Assembly (NCBI GenBank): GCA_038363925.1
Contig: JAQQWL010000006.1
Location: 3,700,501-3,764,500 of the forward strand
DNA: 64,000 bases
Reading direction: 5' to 3'
Origin: Apiospora phragmitis
Lineage: Eukaryota; Ascomycota; Sordariomycetes; Amphisphaeriales; Apiosporaceae
The stretch's first letter is position 1; every line of letters begins with the position of its first letter. Positions 1-12,381 of the stretch are shown here, in pieces. A program made the position numbers and the translations under genes. A model generated the notes under the pieces. It was not told where the DNA came from. It ran no database searches and worked only from the letters and a program-made list of their open reading frames with translations.

Positions 1-463
1 CGTTGAGGCCAGCAGCGAAGCTTACCCTGCGATTGAGTTCAATTGATTCTAAGTTGTTGTGCCGCAGAACTTTTGTTGACAGTCTCGGCAGATGACGCAG
101 CGAAGGATGACCGTCCGTACATAAACATAAGACAGCATAATTACTCAAGCGATCCAATGCAAGTCATCCTTCTCAACAACCTATTAATCACCAATGTTGT
201 TGTACATCAATGATAACTGGGTTTCTATTTAAGGCCCTGTCAAATCTGTAGATTATATCGTGCAAATTACAAGAGGCTACTTTTGGGGCCATGGCTGGCC
301 TAATAACTGCTGGTGCCGTGCGGCTGAAAAGGCGAGGGCAAGGTCTGTCTGCAGTGGGATTAGCTGCATCAGATATCGTGAGAATAAATAAAAACATTAT
401 GGATTCACCAACCCCACGAATGGTTTGGCCTATTTGTCAGATGACTCCAGCAGGGTATTCACA
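1..463. other. Non-coding left edge and upstream region
   Basis: I see no convincing gene in this stretch. Short open frames on both strands (for example 188-397 minus) lack recognisable protein character. It includes the 5' region of the gene starting at 464. The end of a neighbouring gene outside the window could reach in, but nothing shows it. Confidence 0.5.
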
Positions 464-2236
464 ATGTCGAACTCGGACTCAACCACGACAGCAACCGACA
501 TAATCACGTATATCGGCGTGCCTCTGGCCGTTCTTGGTGTGCTTCCAATATTGTACAACACCATCGCCACGCTTGCCGCACTATCGAAGATCAAGCGCAT
601 GCTCCGCCACAGCAAGCTGACGGCCCTCACCCGCAGCGATGTCGTGAACCGTGTCATTGAGAAGGAGCTGCCGCGCTATGCCGTGACGCCCTGGGACCGG
701 TTCAGCCAGCGAACCGAGTACTGGCAGCTATCCAGACAGCCCAGCCAGATCCCGGGAGGGTCTTGGACCACGTTCAACTGGAAGACGAACACCATCGGGA
801 TCAAGACGCAGCGCGTCGAGTACGCCGACCAGCTCCGACAGCCTCAGGTTGAGGTGGCGTTTGATGAGCTTGTCTTGTACCTGCTGGATCTGGGCGCAGT
901 CCCGGATCTTCACGGTTGGAAGCTGCTTCGATCTACTGGACTATGGACACCGGCTGGCTGCGCGCTCATGATGGCGAGGGGTGGACAAAAAGCACTGAGC
1001 ATTGCGCCTTTGGATGAATCGGATGGTCATCTGTCACTTGCTGTGAACTGGATGCCTTCCTGGACTACCCGGGACTTCTCGTCATTACCTCCGTATTGGG
1101 TGCGTCTACCACCTCCGCCCAAAAATCCAAAAACTTCAGCGTCTGCCGAAGCTTCAACGGCCCAAGATCCCCTGGAGACAGTCGGAGACAATGAGCTAGC
1201 GAAGAAAGATGCCGGTAGCGTACATGATAAAGAGTCAATGGAGTCCATTCAAAAGCAAGGAGAAGCCAATGCGGCCAAACCAATCACCTGTCAGATCTCG
1301 GCCGAGGGCCTTGCGACGGCCATCAGCCAGGAAGCGGATTTGTTGCGTTCCGACAGCAATTTGCACAGTCTCTTCATCGGGCACTTGCGTGTCCGCAGGG
1401 GCAAGCAGGACGGCATGTGGTTCGCCAGTGCCTGCACTGCCTACGAAACGACGAGCCAGACGATGCTCTGGAACTACAAGATCCCGGACGAGATCCTCGC
1501 GTTTGCGCGTCGGGACGCCGTGCCCTGCGGGGGTCCTCGTCCTGCTTGGGGTCGTGGACGACGCGGAAACGCCCGAGTGGTCTACGAAACACAACGCGAT
1601 GGAGGAGCGGCACGAACAGTTCGTGAGACGTCACACAGAGCAACAGTCCGCGATGCGGGCGGAGCAGCAGATGGCCCCCGCGGACCGGCAACGCGCTGCC
1701 GCGGAGAGGATGCAGCGGGAGAATATGCAGAGAATGCAAGACAGTAAGTGAATATGGCCCAGATATAGACATCCACAGCCGGGGGCTAACACCGCCACCT
1801 AAAAATTCAAGTGCGCGACAGGATGCGCCTGGACAGACAACGTCGGGAGACCAGAGAGTCGGAAGCCTTGCAGAGCCCCAAGTGGGATACCCAGCTGGTC
1901 GCAGACCACAACCTGCGCTGGCTGAAATCACGCGGCGTAGTAGATGACTCTCTGAGCTTGAAGAATGTCGCTGGGACCCTCCTCCATCGCATGGTACTCG
2001 ATGGCCAGTTCACGTCATCGATATGCGGCATGCTGGATCTATGGAAGGCCTGGGCGGACAATGGCGGTATGAGAAGGTCTGATTACATTGCCTTGCGGGA
2101 CGAACAAGAGACATTTGCTCACGCCAGCCTACTCGTTGCCATGATCAAGGATGCTACTACGGCGGCACATGAGGGATCGTTGTCTGTGGAACTACAGGAG
2201 TGCATGAGGATGTGGAGGACTGTTCGCTTGGGTTGA
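464..2236 (+). CDS. Unknown fungal protein with N-terminal membrane segment (one frame break)
   Basis: I do not recognise a named family. The ATG at 464 opens a protein with a hydrophobic helix at about residues 12-34 (TYIGVPLAVLGVLPILYN), followed by a basic stretch and a soluble region rich in Trp and Pro. Exon 1 is 464-1743 and exon 2 is 1812-2236; the intron starts GTAAGT and ends CAAG. The 3' part of exon 1 is strongly charged and Gln/Met-rich (ERHEQFVRRHTEQQ), typical of a helix, but lies in a different frame from the 5' part. The switch falls at the five-G run 1529-1533, as if one G were extra. Allowing for it gives 567 residues with intact splicing phase. A two-exon structure with a single membrane anchor is what can be seen; the function is unknown. 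The most likely alternative is a true frame-shifted allele. Confidence 0.7.
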
Positions 2237-2951
2237 TGGAAGCCATTTTGCTTGTCTGAACCATTCCTGCAATTTTGGATACCCAAGTACTCGTAATTCC
2301 TACCCTCGTACTCGGCGAATATTAACATCTTAATCTATTGAATCCAACAGACGCTGCGACTGGCTGGCATTGAACGTATATGGACTCGTAACCAGTCACA
2401 GGCGTTCATCCTCATCACGGGCAAACCCGTTTGCATGTTCGTGACAGACTATCAATCGAACAGTTTGCTCGTACACCCGGGACTCTACCATCTTTCTCAG
2501 TTGAGAACGGTACGGAGGTGCCATCGGGCTTGCTGTGTATTACCCGGAATGAGGTATATGCGAGGAGAGCTACAAATCTCCCCTGCATAATCCAAGGAAG
2601 AGACCATGCAGGATCGGCAGCTAATTGACGGGGTATCCATCTCCTGCCACCTTCTCCGCATCGTCACCACCAAGATAGCCCCAACCCCGCCACTGCAACC
2701 CTGAATCAAGATCCATCTCACAGTCCACATCTGCTGCGGAGGAGATGTGGGATCCGGCTACCGGGTATTTGCTCGGTACGCGATAGCGGTTACGAGATTC
2801 AAGACTGTCTCTGCTCTGTTGCAATATTACATTATATTATATAAATTAAACTTGTCTCCCCGTCGATGCTATATCGATCTTTAGGTAGATCAAGAGTAAT
2901 TGACCTCGTGCTTTACACAGCTCCCAAAAGACAAGTATCTATAATAACAAG
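2237..2951. other. Intergenic, no gene seen
   Basis: This 0.7 kb region separates two genes on the same strand. It should contain the 3' end of the first and the promoter of the second. There is an AT-rich tract around 2822-2850. The small open frames here (2431-2628 plus, 2497-2730 minus) look like chance. Confidence 0.5.
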
Positions 2952-3617
2952 ATGCGCAACTTCATCGCTCCTCTCTTTGCTGCCTTCGCCGCCAGCGTGG
3001 CCGCGGCGGACCCGACACCGCCGGGCTTCGAATTCCTCTACACGGTCAACGCGACGCTCTCGCCCGCCCTCGAATTCGGCGCAGGCCCGCAAGGAGACCG
3101 CAAGGCGATCCCCATCATCGGCGGAGAAGTTCCACGGGCCCAAGCTGAACGGTTAGTTCTCTTTCTCTTTCTCTCCCTCTTCCGCAAGAGACGTACGGGC
3201 TGGGGCTGGCTGATGGAGAGGTAACTCCCACTGACTCGAACAAACCAAAACAAACAGGCAAAGTCCTGAACCTGGGCGCCGACTGGGGCCTGACGGACCA
3301 GTACGGCACCTTCCACCCGGACACGCGGTACCACTTCCAGACGGACGACGGGGCCAACATCTTCATCCGGACCAGCGGGCCCGCGCAGAAGGACGGCACC
3401 ATCCACCTGCACTGCCTCCTCGAGACGGGCCACCCGGACTACTACTGGGTCAACAACGTCGTCGCCGTCGGCATACTGAACGGCGGCGACGGATACGTCG
3501 TTATTGACGTCTGGCAGGTACGCTGCTGCCTCATCCCCGGGAGAGTGAAAGAAGACAAACCTTGCCGGATGAACTAACCATTGTTATATACAGCTGACTT
3601 CACCTGCGGCGCCTTAG
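2952..3617 (+). CDS. Small secreted DUF3237-family protein (one frame break)
   Basis: The first 20 or so residues form a signal peptide (FIAPLFAAFAASVAAAD), so the product is probably secreted. The rest matches the DUF3237 pattern: an early FEFLYTVNATLS strand, a GP-G-R-IP-I-GG stretch, GPKLNG, then LGADW, DTRYHFQTDDGANIF and a late INGGDGYVV-like end. Three exons: 2952-3151, 3258-3517 and 3594-3617, with CTAAC branch-like sequence before the last acceptor. The frame that opens at the ATG does not continue into the GPKLNG segment; a single extra base around 3123-3128 explains it, and allowing for it gives 160 residues, normal for the family. DUF3237 proteins are small beta-barrel proteins of unknown function. 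The third exon adds only seven residues and a stop. A wrong 3' exon is possible, the rest is well supported. Confidence 0.75.
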
Positions 3618-4038
3618 GTACTTGCCTAGTAATGTCTCCTACATCTAATATGGGTTTGAGGGAAACTAGCAGGGGGCGGCGACCATCAGTCAGGTGTTTG
3701 TATATATCCAAGCCCATTAATGTACACTGTCCTAAAGTCGAGTATTGTGTATGGAGGAGGCATGTCAGTTACTATAACAATATTAAGTAAATATGTAAAT
3801 TGCCTGCTCAACATCTAACCTTTATATTGGCTATTACACGCTGAAAGTGAGTCATCGCATCATTCATGGGGCTATCCAGCATATACATTCCATATTTGTC
3901 AACCCCCCGTCCCCTATCCCACTGAATGGCACCTGCCTACCCCCCTAGCCTTGTTCGAACGTGACTGGACTCTCTGGCATCTCTGGATTATTGTAGTCTC
4001 CAGAGCTGCCAAGCGAGCTACTTACCTAGATCTCTACT
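3618..4038. other. Convergent intergenic region
   Basis: This lies between the stop codons of the DUF3237 gene and SEC3, which converge. It must hold both 3' untranslated regions. No gene is visible; 3581-3790 plus is an open frame overlapping the last exon and is probably untranslated. Confidence 0.5.
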
Positions 4039-7000
4039 TTACAGCCTCCCGGTCGAGAACGCGCTCTTCACCTCCGCACGGGGCCACTCGAAGAGCACAT
4101 CCCCGCCGTACACGCTGGCCGTGACCGTACTGATGCGGACCTCGACCTCGCTGTAGAACTTCTCGCACTCCCGCAGCACGCGGTTGACCAGGTTGCGGCC
4201 ACCCTGGGGGTCATCGGCATCGCCAAAGTGCTTCTCGACTCTCTTCCGCAGGGCCTCAATGCCCTTTTTTGACTTCCCGGCCGTCATAGTTGGACAGAAT
4301 CTTGTTGAAGGTGGACTTGGAGTTGCTGGGCTGTGCTGCGATGATGGTGGTGGACTTCCCCGAGGCGAGCTGTGCTTCGATGTTCTCCAGGTACTCGAGC
4401 AGCTTGCCCAGAGGGCGCCGCATCACCGCGTTGAGGTACAGGTTCATGTGCTCATTGAGCTCGGAGCCAGCAGCTGCCTTCCAATCCTCGAGGATCTCGA
4501 GGCCGCGCGTGTCAACCTCGTCCAAGAAGTGGTTCATATTCTCGATGAGCAGAATGTGGAAGTTGAGAGCCTCCTTATCCTCAGGGTCTGCCCCGGAACT
4601 GGTAAGAGTAGTAGGATTTTCACGCGCAATAACCTTGAGCGAATCGAACATGGATCGGATGATGCGATCGTATTCATGATCCACAGAGCGGCGAGCAGAA
4701 CTGCCAGAATCGGCAGCCGTCATCATGTTCTCTATAGCAACAGAGAACTGGGGGAACACGCGTATGAAGGAGATGACGCCCTTGCGCTTCTTGATCTTAA
4801 CCTTGGTTTCTTCGATGGCACGGATCTGCTCGTCAACGAACTTGGAGAAGCGTGACTCGAGGTTACTATGCAATTTCTGGAGGACATTGTTCAGGAAGTC
4901 CTGGTTGGACTGGGTCACTCTGGAATGCTTGCGTTCAATCACCGATAGGACGCCGACTCCTTGCCTGTCAAACGCGTTAGTATGGCAATGTGGGAAGAGA
5001 GGCACATCATGTACTTACAATGGATCCTGGGACAGCACCCAATCAACTGTACTCTGCAGATCCTGTTCCAAGAAAGAGAAAATGGCCTCCATAGCTTTAG
5101 TGACCCTTCTGGCCAACTCTCGGTCCGGCTCCATGAGCCTATGGCGTTTGAGGTCACCGCCGCGTCTGTCGCGGGGTTTTGAAGCTGCGACAGCATCGGG
5201 GAAATCTATCGTCTCTAGGGTCGTGGCATGGAAGAAGTCAATGATGAAATTTTGTTCCATCTCAACAAGTGGCAGCAGATCTTCCGCTATAGCCGCGAAA
5301 ATTTCGTACGGAAGGCTTCGCCCATCTACCACCTTGTCAAGACTTGTCCGGCTTCCTTCTCCCATGGGGGATCGCAAGGTCTTCGCCAAGGTCTGGCTTC
5401 GCTTGACCGTGAGTTTCCTCGCGGCATCCATTTTGCTTTCGTGCTGCTTCTCGATTTGAGTGGAGAAGAGTAGATCGCCTTCGTCGCCGGTCGGTTTCCG
5501 TGCGTTGCGCTTCCACGCATCCAATACACCCCTGAATTCTGCTTTATATAACGGCAAGTTGGCCGTTTGGTAGGTCTGGATCAAGCTGTTCCAGCCAAGA
5601 AGATTCATGTCCTTTGCGTATAACATGAGTGGACTGTAACGCCACAGCACGTCCCGTCCAACATCGTGATGCTGCTGGTCGACCTTCTTAGAAAGCGCCC
5701 CATCAAGTGCCTTCTTCGTCTCGCGAGCTGCTTGTTCAAATTGCCGGTCCATGAATTCCTTGAATCGTACGAGGAATTGAGCGTTGCTTGACGTGTACAT
5801 TTCTTTCTTCTCTTGGACGATGCGCATCTTGCCATAGTCAGAATTGAAGCCCGCTTGTTGTTCACCTAGGCTTGTATCCTCGCTCCTGCGAACCTCGGAG
5901 CCATCCATAGAAGGATCGATCTTCATCATGGCCTTGTACAAGGTGACTAGGGTGAGTTCGACATCCTCGAGCCCTTGGGGCGTTTCAAGAGGAGCAACTT
6001 CAAGAGGCCTCAAGTCCTCGCGCTGAATCGCACAGGTATCCAGAAGTGACTCGAGCTCTTTCTTCAGCGCCTTCTGATTTGCTGCTTGGACCTGCAGACC
6101 TTGGCCTTGAGCTTCGATGTAGGCGATATCGTCAGACAGAGTCTATCATGTGTTAGCGATACTATTTGCATGGCACAGAAGCTACGAGCACTTACCGATA
6201 ACTCCACACTGTAAAGCGTTAGTAGGTTATCAAGCTCATCACATTCCGCAATCGAAAGGTCGAGCCCCCTCTTGATAGCGTCCATCCGCCCATCTTCCTC
6301 TTCGAAACGGACGACCCAACCGCCAGCTTGCGCTTTGTTGAGCTGCCGGTCGATGTCCATCTTCATCTCCTCGTAGTTGCGGCCACGCATCTGGTCGCCG
6401 GGTACCCAGCCAAAGTGGTCAAGCCACTTTGTAAATTCACCCGTTTGGCCGGCGAGCAAGGTGGTATCAATCCCCAAGGTGCTTAAATACTTTGCATCAT
6501 TGCTTGTAATGGAGTCCTTCGGCTCCTCCAGTTCCGCGCTCTTTATAGCATCTTTGGCTGAGGCTTGGAGACTGCTAGGACGGCTCGCGTTGGCCTTGGT
6601 CAACTTCAATTCTGGCAGGAGGGGGCCTTTCTCGAGAGCTTGTGGCTTTGGCTCTGGTACCGCTTTGGGCGGGGCTGGAACAACAGACGTAATACCATCT
6701 GGCCCCGTTTCTGCACTGTCCTGGCGTTTCAACTCCCGCAAGCGTTCACCGGCACCACCAGCCCTCGGCTTGAATGCTGCGGCTGCAGATGCTGCCTTCC
6801 ACAGCGTACCTGCCAGGTCGCCTTTGGAACGTTTGGCCTTGATCATGGGGCCTAGACCTGGCCGGCTCTCTTCAGGTTCGGGAGGCGGGGAAATGGGACT
6901 TGCCGCATCGGGAGCAGGGCTTGCAGATGCGCTGACAAACGGTGTTGTATTGGCTGGTTCAGGCGAGGGTGCAGGTCTCTCCGGTTCTTTGTCGGGTTCC

Positions 7001-8383
7001 TGCAGGGTCTCCTGCATTGTAGAGGCTCCGCCTTGCGACCAAACGATGGTTTGCGGGGCGACATCCTATCGCTGCTGCGAGGAGGTGGAGGTGGCTGTCC
7101 TTGCGCTTCGCGACGATTACCAGTACTCATCAGCGGCGCAGGTACTAGATCACTTTCACGAGTTTGTGGCCTTGTGGGGTCCATTGGTGGGCGCCTCCTG
7201 TCGGGAAGATCAACTTGCGGCGGGGGTGGTGTTGGTTGTGCCGGAGGTGGAAGAGGCGACTGTGCCGGAGGAGGCGGCGTTCGAGACTTATCCCTTTCAC
7301 CGCCACCGAAGCGACCGACAGCACCGGGGCCGTTCATGCCGCCTCTCGAGCGTGGTGGTACACTAGATGCATCGTCGCTCTTTGTTGTGTTGAACGAGGT
7401 AGCAACGGAATCCTGGCTCGGATTTGTACCCGCCAGACGCCGAAGCGCAGCATTTTGGCCAGTACCTCGACCAGAATCGAAACTAGGCGTAGGAGAGCCA
7501 TTGGCCCCGTTGCGAGGTGCCAGATTGCGAGCTGGCGACACGGGAGGCCGTGGGGGTGGAGGCTGATATGCTTCTATTGGCGTATTGTTGGCCGATAGTC
7601 CAGGAGAGATTACTCTGGGAGGCGCCGCCTGCGGGTGCTGGAGCTGGGCCAGGTCGTGACATCGGCGGTTCGGCAGCTGGGGCATTTCGTGCTGGCGGTG
7701 GTGCTCTTCGTGAGCCGAGGACTTGGTCCATCTCACGGGCATCAAAGCCGATCAGTTCAGGCACCTTCCCGTTGGTGTATTTCCCGTATATCTTGATCAG
7801 ACTTGCAATAAAGAACTTCTTCTCTTTATCGGCTTGGGCTTGCCAGTAGTATGGCTTGCCAATATGGACCGTGAAGCCTGTATCACCAGCCCATTGCCTT
7901 TTCTGCGGGTCGCCGGTGCCGCCCGTAAACGACTCTATGGCAGACAAGTCGTTAAGATCCCAAGTCTTTCCGATAGAGAATGTGGCATTTGGGTTCTCCT
8001 TGGACTTGTGCATGCGCACCCGTCCTGATTTCCGAACGGCCACGATGATGACGCGGGGCTTTTCGGCTGTAGTGTTTCTGGCTTCGGGCGGAGGCGGCGC
8101 ACTTGGATGGCTGCTGTATTCGGTTATCCTGATGTGGGTGATGTACGTTTCCATCACTGCGATGTTATCATGTCAGCCCATCTGTCCTGTTTTTGGCACA
8201 TGTCTTCACCAAACACAATGACGCCCGAAGGCATCAACGGGCAAGCTTACGAGAGCCGTCGACATCCTTCTTGTTGAAGCAACTGTCCACGATGCGACGC
8301 TTCTCCTCCTCGAAACGCTCAGCACGGGTCATCTCGCGGCCGCCCTTCATGTAGCCGCCTCCGTTCTGCCGTGAGGCGTCCAT
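4039..8383 (-). CDS. SEC3: Exocyst complex subunit Sec3 (three frame breaks)
   Basis: Sec3 is the exocyst subunit that marks sites of exocytosis and helps tether secretory vesicles to the plasma membrane. The N-terminal region (about residues 45-190) is the Sec3 PIP2-binding PH domain, with METYITHIRITEY, RVIIVAVRKSGRVRMHK and FTVHIGKPYYWQ. A long proline-rich linker follows, then a helical region beginning around KAKRSKGDLAGTLWKAAS and running to the end. Four exons: 8383-8251, 8156-6196, 6142-5019 and 4964-4039, all with standard splice sites. Three single-base frame switches are needed: near 7617-7622 (extra), near 7020-7060 (missing) and at the six-T run 4265-4270 (extra). With them the spliced length gives 1380 residues, typical of filamentous fungi. 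SEC3 is a single-copy core gene, so these breaks are more likely sequence errors than mutations. It is tandem with RSC9 upstream. Confidence 0.93.
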
Positions 8384-9481
8384 TGCCGGCGATGGGGGGT
8401 AGTTTAGTATCGTGTCATGGATTGAGAATCGTGGGAGGCGTGGTGACGGGAGTTGTCGAGCATCTTCTGGTTTCGTCGTGTTCTCTGGGCTGGCTGGGCG
8501 AACGATGGTCGCAGAAGTCTCCTCCTTTCCTCGAAATCCTGCTTCGGCTCACCAATTCGCAATCCCCAAGAAGGGGGGCCCTGGGGGTTGCGTTACGAGT
8601 ATGGGATTGACGTGTCGCAGGACGGATGCGACAGTCCAGCCTGAAAGCCGAGGGAAATAATTAAGAGAAAACGGAGTTGCTCCAGGTCGAGCTCTGTTTC
8701 CTACGTAGGTTGCCGACGTATTTTCGAAGCATCGGGTTGGTGGTTAGGCGGCAAGGCGGGATTAGTTACCAGGAAGTTGAAGTCGTCGTTTCTTCGAGGT
8801 CCATGCATCCAAATGTCAAGTGTCCCAGTCCAATCCCAGCAAGTTGCCAGCCAAGCTAGGGGAGCAAGGGGAGGTACAGTAGCAGTCACTAACAATAATA
8901 AGGCCAACACGGACTCGGGCTGATTTGATCCCTGCTACGACGCTACTTACTTTGTTTTCGACCCCGGACTATTGACGTTGTTTGTTTAAGAACATGATTC
9001 AACTCCATCCCATAATTCTACTACTAGGATATATTCGATATTTCCAAGGACAATACAAAAGCAGAAGTCTGGCTTTTGTTTGCTTTACCAATTGCCTGAA
9101 GCACCAGTAGAGATTACGTACGTACCCTTCAATGGTCGGGGCGCATTCTTGCCTAGCCACACAGTGACTATTGATGTATTTGCCAGGTATAGAATCTATT
9201 CGCATGGCTCTTGTTAGAATCTACCCTAGACTAGAATCTATACTTCATTGCATGCAGCCGAAGGCCCATCTTGCGCGCATTCACCTTCCTATCAATATGC
9301 ACGTAGCAACTATTCATACACAACCTGTCTTCCAAGAATCCCTAGAAACCCCATAGGAAATCAATGGCTCGCAGTCCGTAACGCCGAGGGTATTACTACA
9401 TCCGTCGCCTAATCGTGTCGCATTGCCCCATCAGCGGGCGAAGGGACAAATCTATCGCATCTCTCCCCAGCCAGACAAGCA
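8384..9481. other. Intergenic region between SEC3 and RSC9
   Basis: About 1.1 kb between the SEC3 start and the RSC9 stop, both on the minus strand. It should contain the SEC3 promoter and RSC9 3' region. Short open frames on the plus strand (8371-8660) are antisense to the SEC3 leader and have no protein character. Confidence 0.5.
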
Positions 9482-12381
9482 TCATGTTTCTTGCTGAACG
9501 AGCTGTAAAAGAGAGGCAATGTAACTGGCCTAGCACTTCGCGTCAGTATGTAGGTTGGCTTCGTGGGTATGGCGGTACTTACCATAGCCTTGTTCTCCGT
9601 CATGACCTCAAACAGACGTGACATGACCGGCCTGAACAGCCGTTCGTTCCAGCCGCCGCTTTCACCCCCATGCTCTTCTTTTTTCAGAAGCTCTTCCTCG
9701 GACTCGGTCTTGACAACATTTCGGGCAATGTTGCGGAGAACGAGGACTGCGCTCAAAGGAATGCCAGCTGCTTGGTCAAGTTGCGGCTTACGCTCATCCT
9801 TGGTCACCAACGTCTGCTCCCATGTGATACACATCGTTTTGGCAGGCACAACGTACGACTTCCGCTGCCGCTTCGCAATCGACTCGGTGCTCTCCGCAAG
9901 CCCCCGCTTCTGCGGCAATGGTATGTGTGTCTTGAGATGGCGCGTCAGTTGCGAAAGTTGCACCTTCGTCGGCTGCGGATACCTCTGGCAGTGGCTCCAC
10001 TGGCACGCAACTTCCAATTCTCGATTCTCAAACTTGCCATCCTCACCGGCTGTTTGGCCGAGATGAGCTGTAAGAATATGGTGCCACATCTTCTCTCCGC
10101 TAGGGAAAAAGATACCGCATTTCTGGTTAGCGGGGGTGCTCGCGGTAACCCATTGGCATCTTGCGTACTCCTCTTTGGTCTCGTAATTCAAAGGGCAGGT
10201 TCTCGCGCGAATACCCTCAATGATGAAGCGCTGCACCTCTCCAGGGCCCCTGATGATCTGTGCCCGCGCACCCGAGTATACATGACTCACGTTTCGAATG
10301 AAATCTGCTGCGCTCAGAGTATTGCGGTTGTTACCGCCAAAGGAGCTCTGGTAAGCTTGCCAAATAGCAATCTGAGTGATGTGCGACTCCGAGTCTTCCT
10401 CGAAAAGGCTCTGCAACCAGTGGAAACAACGCTGTGGCTCGTCTGTACTCGAAAGCTTCTCCTGAAGATCTTGTGGGAGCGGAGCGACCTCTTCCGAGGC
10501 ACTGTCCTTCCGCTCGGGTTCCAGAATAAGATCTTCTTTGACTCTCTTAGCACCATGGGCAAGCAGTCGTACTAAATGAGGCACAACGCGTTCCATGTTA
10601 ACAGCTGAAAGTAAAGACTCGACATTAGGCACAACAGCCGTATACTGATAAAGAAAATCGAGGCAAGCATCCATCAACTCTTCGTCATTAAGCAAGAGCC
10701 AGTTCATGATATTCTGCAGGACAGAAGGAGGCACGTTCTGAAGTTTGTTGGTGGCGTCCAGGTTCATGGAGATGCGACTGATAGCACGAAGTGCCGTGAG
10801 AATCGTCCCGCGGTCGGTAGAATCGAGCTGCGCTAACAACGACCGGTATAACGGATCCTCGGAATTCAGCTCCATCCCAGGGGTTAATTGCTCAGCGATA
10901 TCGAGGGCAAAGTGCTTCAGCTCTACGAGCATTTCGTAGCTCGGGAGATGCAAGATAATGCATAGGAGATCCTTCAGGGGATAGACATCCCTCATGTAGT
11001 ATGCATTCTCCTGCAGCATGAGCATATTCCGAATCGTAAGAACGGCTTCGGTAACTCGAACTAACCGGTCTGCAAAGTCGGCAGGCTGCATGTAGTCAAG
11101 GACCGCCTTAGGTTTCAGCTTGTGTATCCGTTCAATGATGTCGCCTGTGCTGTTGGCACCATCGAGAATACCAATGTCCTCGGTTTCATCAGTTCCAAAG
11201 TATGCGACTTGCCAGTCTACGTGGTAGAACAGATTGCCAACCTCCAAACCCTTCTCGATCAAGCCTTCCGCAAGGCCGAGGAAGGACTCAAATTTATACT
11301 TGTCGCCTCGCTCATAAGAAATCTTGACAAGATGATTGAGAGCGAAGGCTTGCTCAGCGGGGATACCGGATCGTAGAGACTGTAGGCAGCGCGTGTAGAT
11401 GTTGGGACCGTCGAATCCAGCCCCAGGCGCAATGGGTCTAGCAGGCGCAGGTGGTTCGGCTCTAAGCTGTCGCTGCCTCCTGATAAACTCGGCAGGATTG
11501 TTCCCTGGAGTGTTGACCGGGCGCAGCGGAACTGTGATCGGAGGTCGTGTTTCGTAGCCCTCCGGCAGTCTTGATGCCGTCTCTGGGTTGGACGGAGTAA
11601 ATGTGCTACTGGCACCTCTGATAGCAGCCTGCTGAGCCTGGATGAGATGCAGAGGATTATTTGGGTCATGGCGTTGGGGTGTATGGTGCGGTGGAGGTGG
11701 CTGTGAGCCGTGAGTCGTCAAACCTTGGTTTGCATTGGGTGTGGCATGTTGAGACGATGCTTGTCGAGATCCGCGCGTCGGACCTGTCTCTGGCTGGAAG
11801 GGAATGCGCTGGGGAGGCGCCTCCCTGAGGCGCCCCGAGGCTCGGTTACCTGAAACGGGCGTGTTGTCGGTGGTTTGAGTCTCCTTGACTGGCGTATCGG
11901 TCCCAGTTCGTTTGACTGTCTGGTTGAAGCTCTCCAAGGTGCGAGTTGCGACCGGTCCATGTCTCGTAGCGCAGGACTGCTGTTCGAGGATTTCCTTTGG
12001 CGGAGGCTCCTTTCCGAATTGATCTTTGACCCAATACGCTGCAAGATAGCGATAGAAGTCCTGTTTGAGCTGGAATGACAACTGGCCCATACCCTTGTTG
12101 TCTTCAAACCACATACCAAGCTCGTTGGCCAAAGCACCCCAGGCCTTCTGGATCTTATTCATCTCATCGTAACCGCCCTTCGCGATGACGGCCTTGTAGA
12201 GCTTCAGCAGGTCGACGGTGACATGGCCGTACATTGTCTGTAGCTTGGGGGACTTTTCGAACGAGGTTCCGCGCGCGCTGTGGAAGACCTCGAGCTTCTT
12301 GATGAACTCGTCGTACTCTGCTGTTGGCTCGATCTCGTGAATGTACGGCTTGTCGGCCGCTGAGCCCTTCTTGGGCGCCAT
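9482..12381 (-). CDS. RSC9: RSC chromatin-remodelling complex subunit Rsc9 (ARID + RFX-type domain)
   Basis: Rsc9 is a DNA-binding subunit of the RSC/SWI-SNF-class nucleosome remodeller in the nucleus. Residues about 18-115 form an ARID domain (VFHSARGTSFEKSPKLQTM, LYKAVIAKGGYDEMNKIQKAW). A Pro/Gln-rich linker follows to about 310, then a helical armadillo-like segment, an RFX-type winged-helix region at about 650-740 (FHWLQSLFEEDSESHI, YSGARAQIIRGPGEVQRFII) and a Cys/His-rich zinc-finger-like stretch at about 750-825 (CGIFFPSGEKMWHHILTAH; CQWSHCQRY). The main exon is 12381-9583; a 53-base GTAAGT intron (9530-9582) joins a 16-codon last exon 9529-9482 ending IASLLQLVQQET. Reading through the intron instead would give a longer unnatural tail. 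The product is 948 residues with no frame break. Confidence 0.92.

Noticed and set aside
464..2236. Programmed ribosomal frameshifting as the cause of the frame breaks
   Set aside because: Breaks go in both directions, lack a common slippery motif and affect many unrelated genes; an assembly artefact explains them better.
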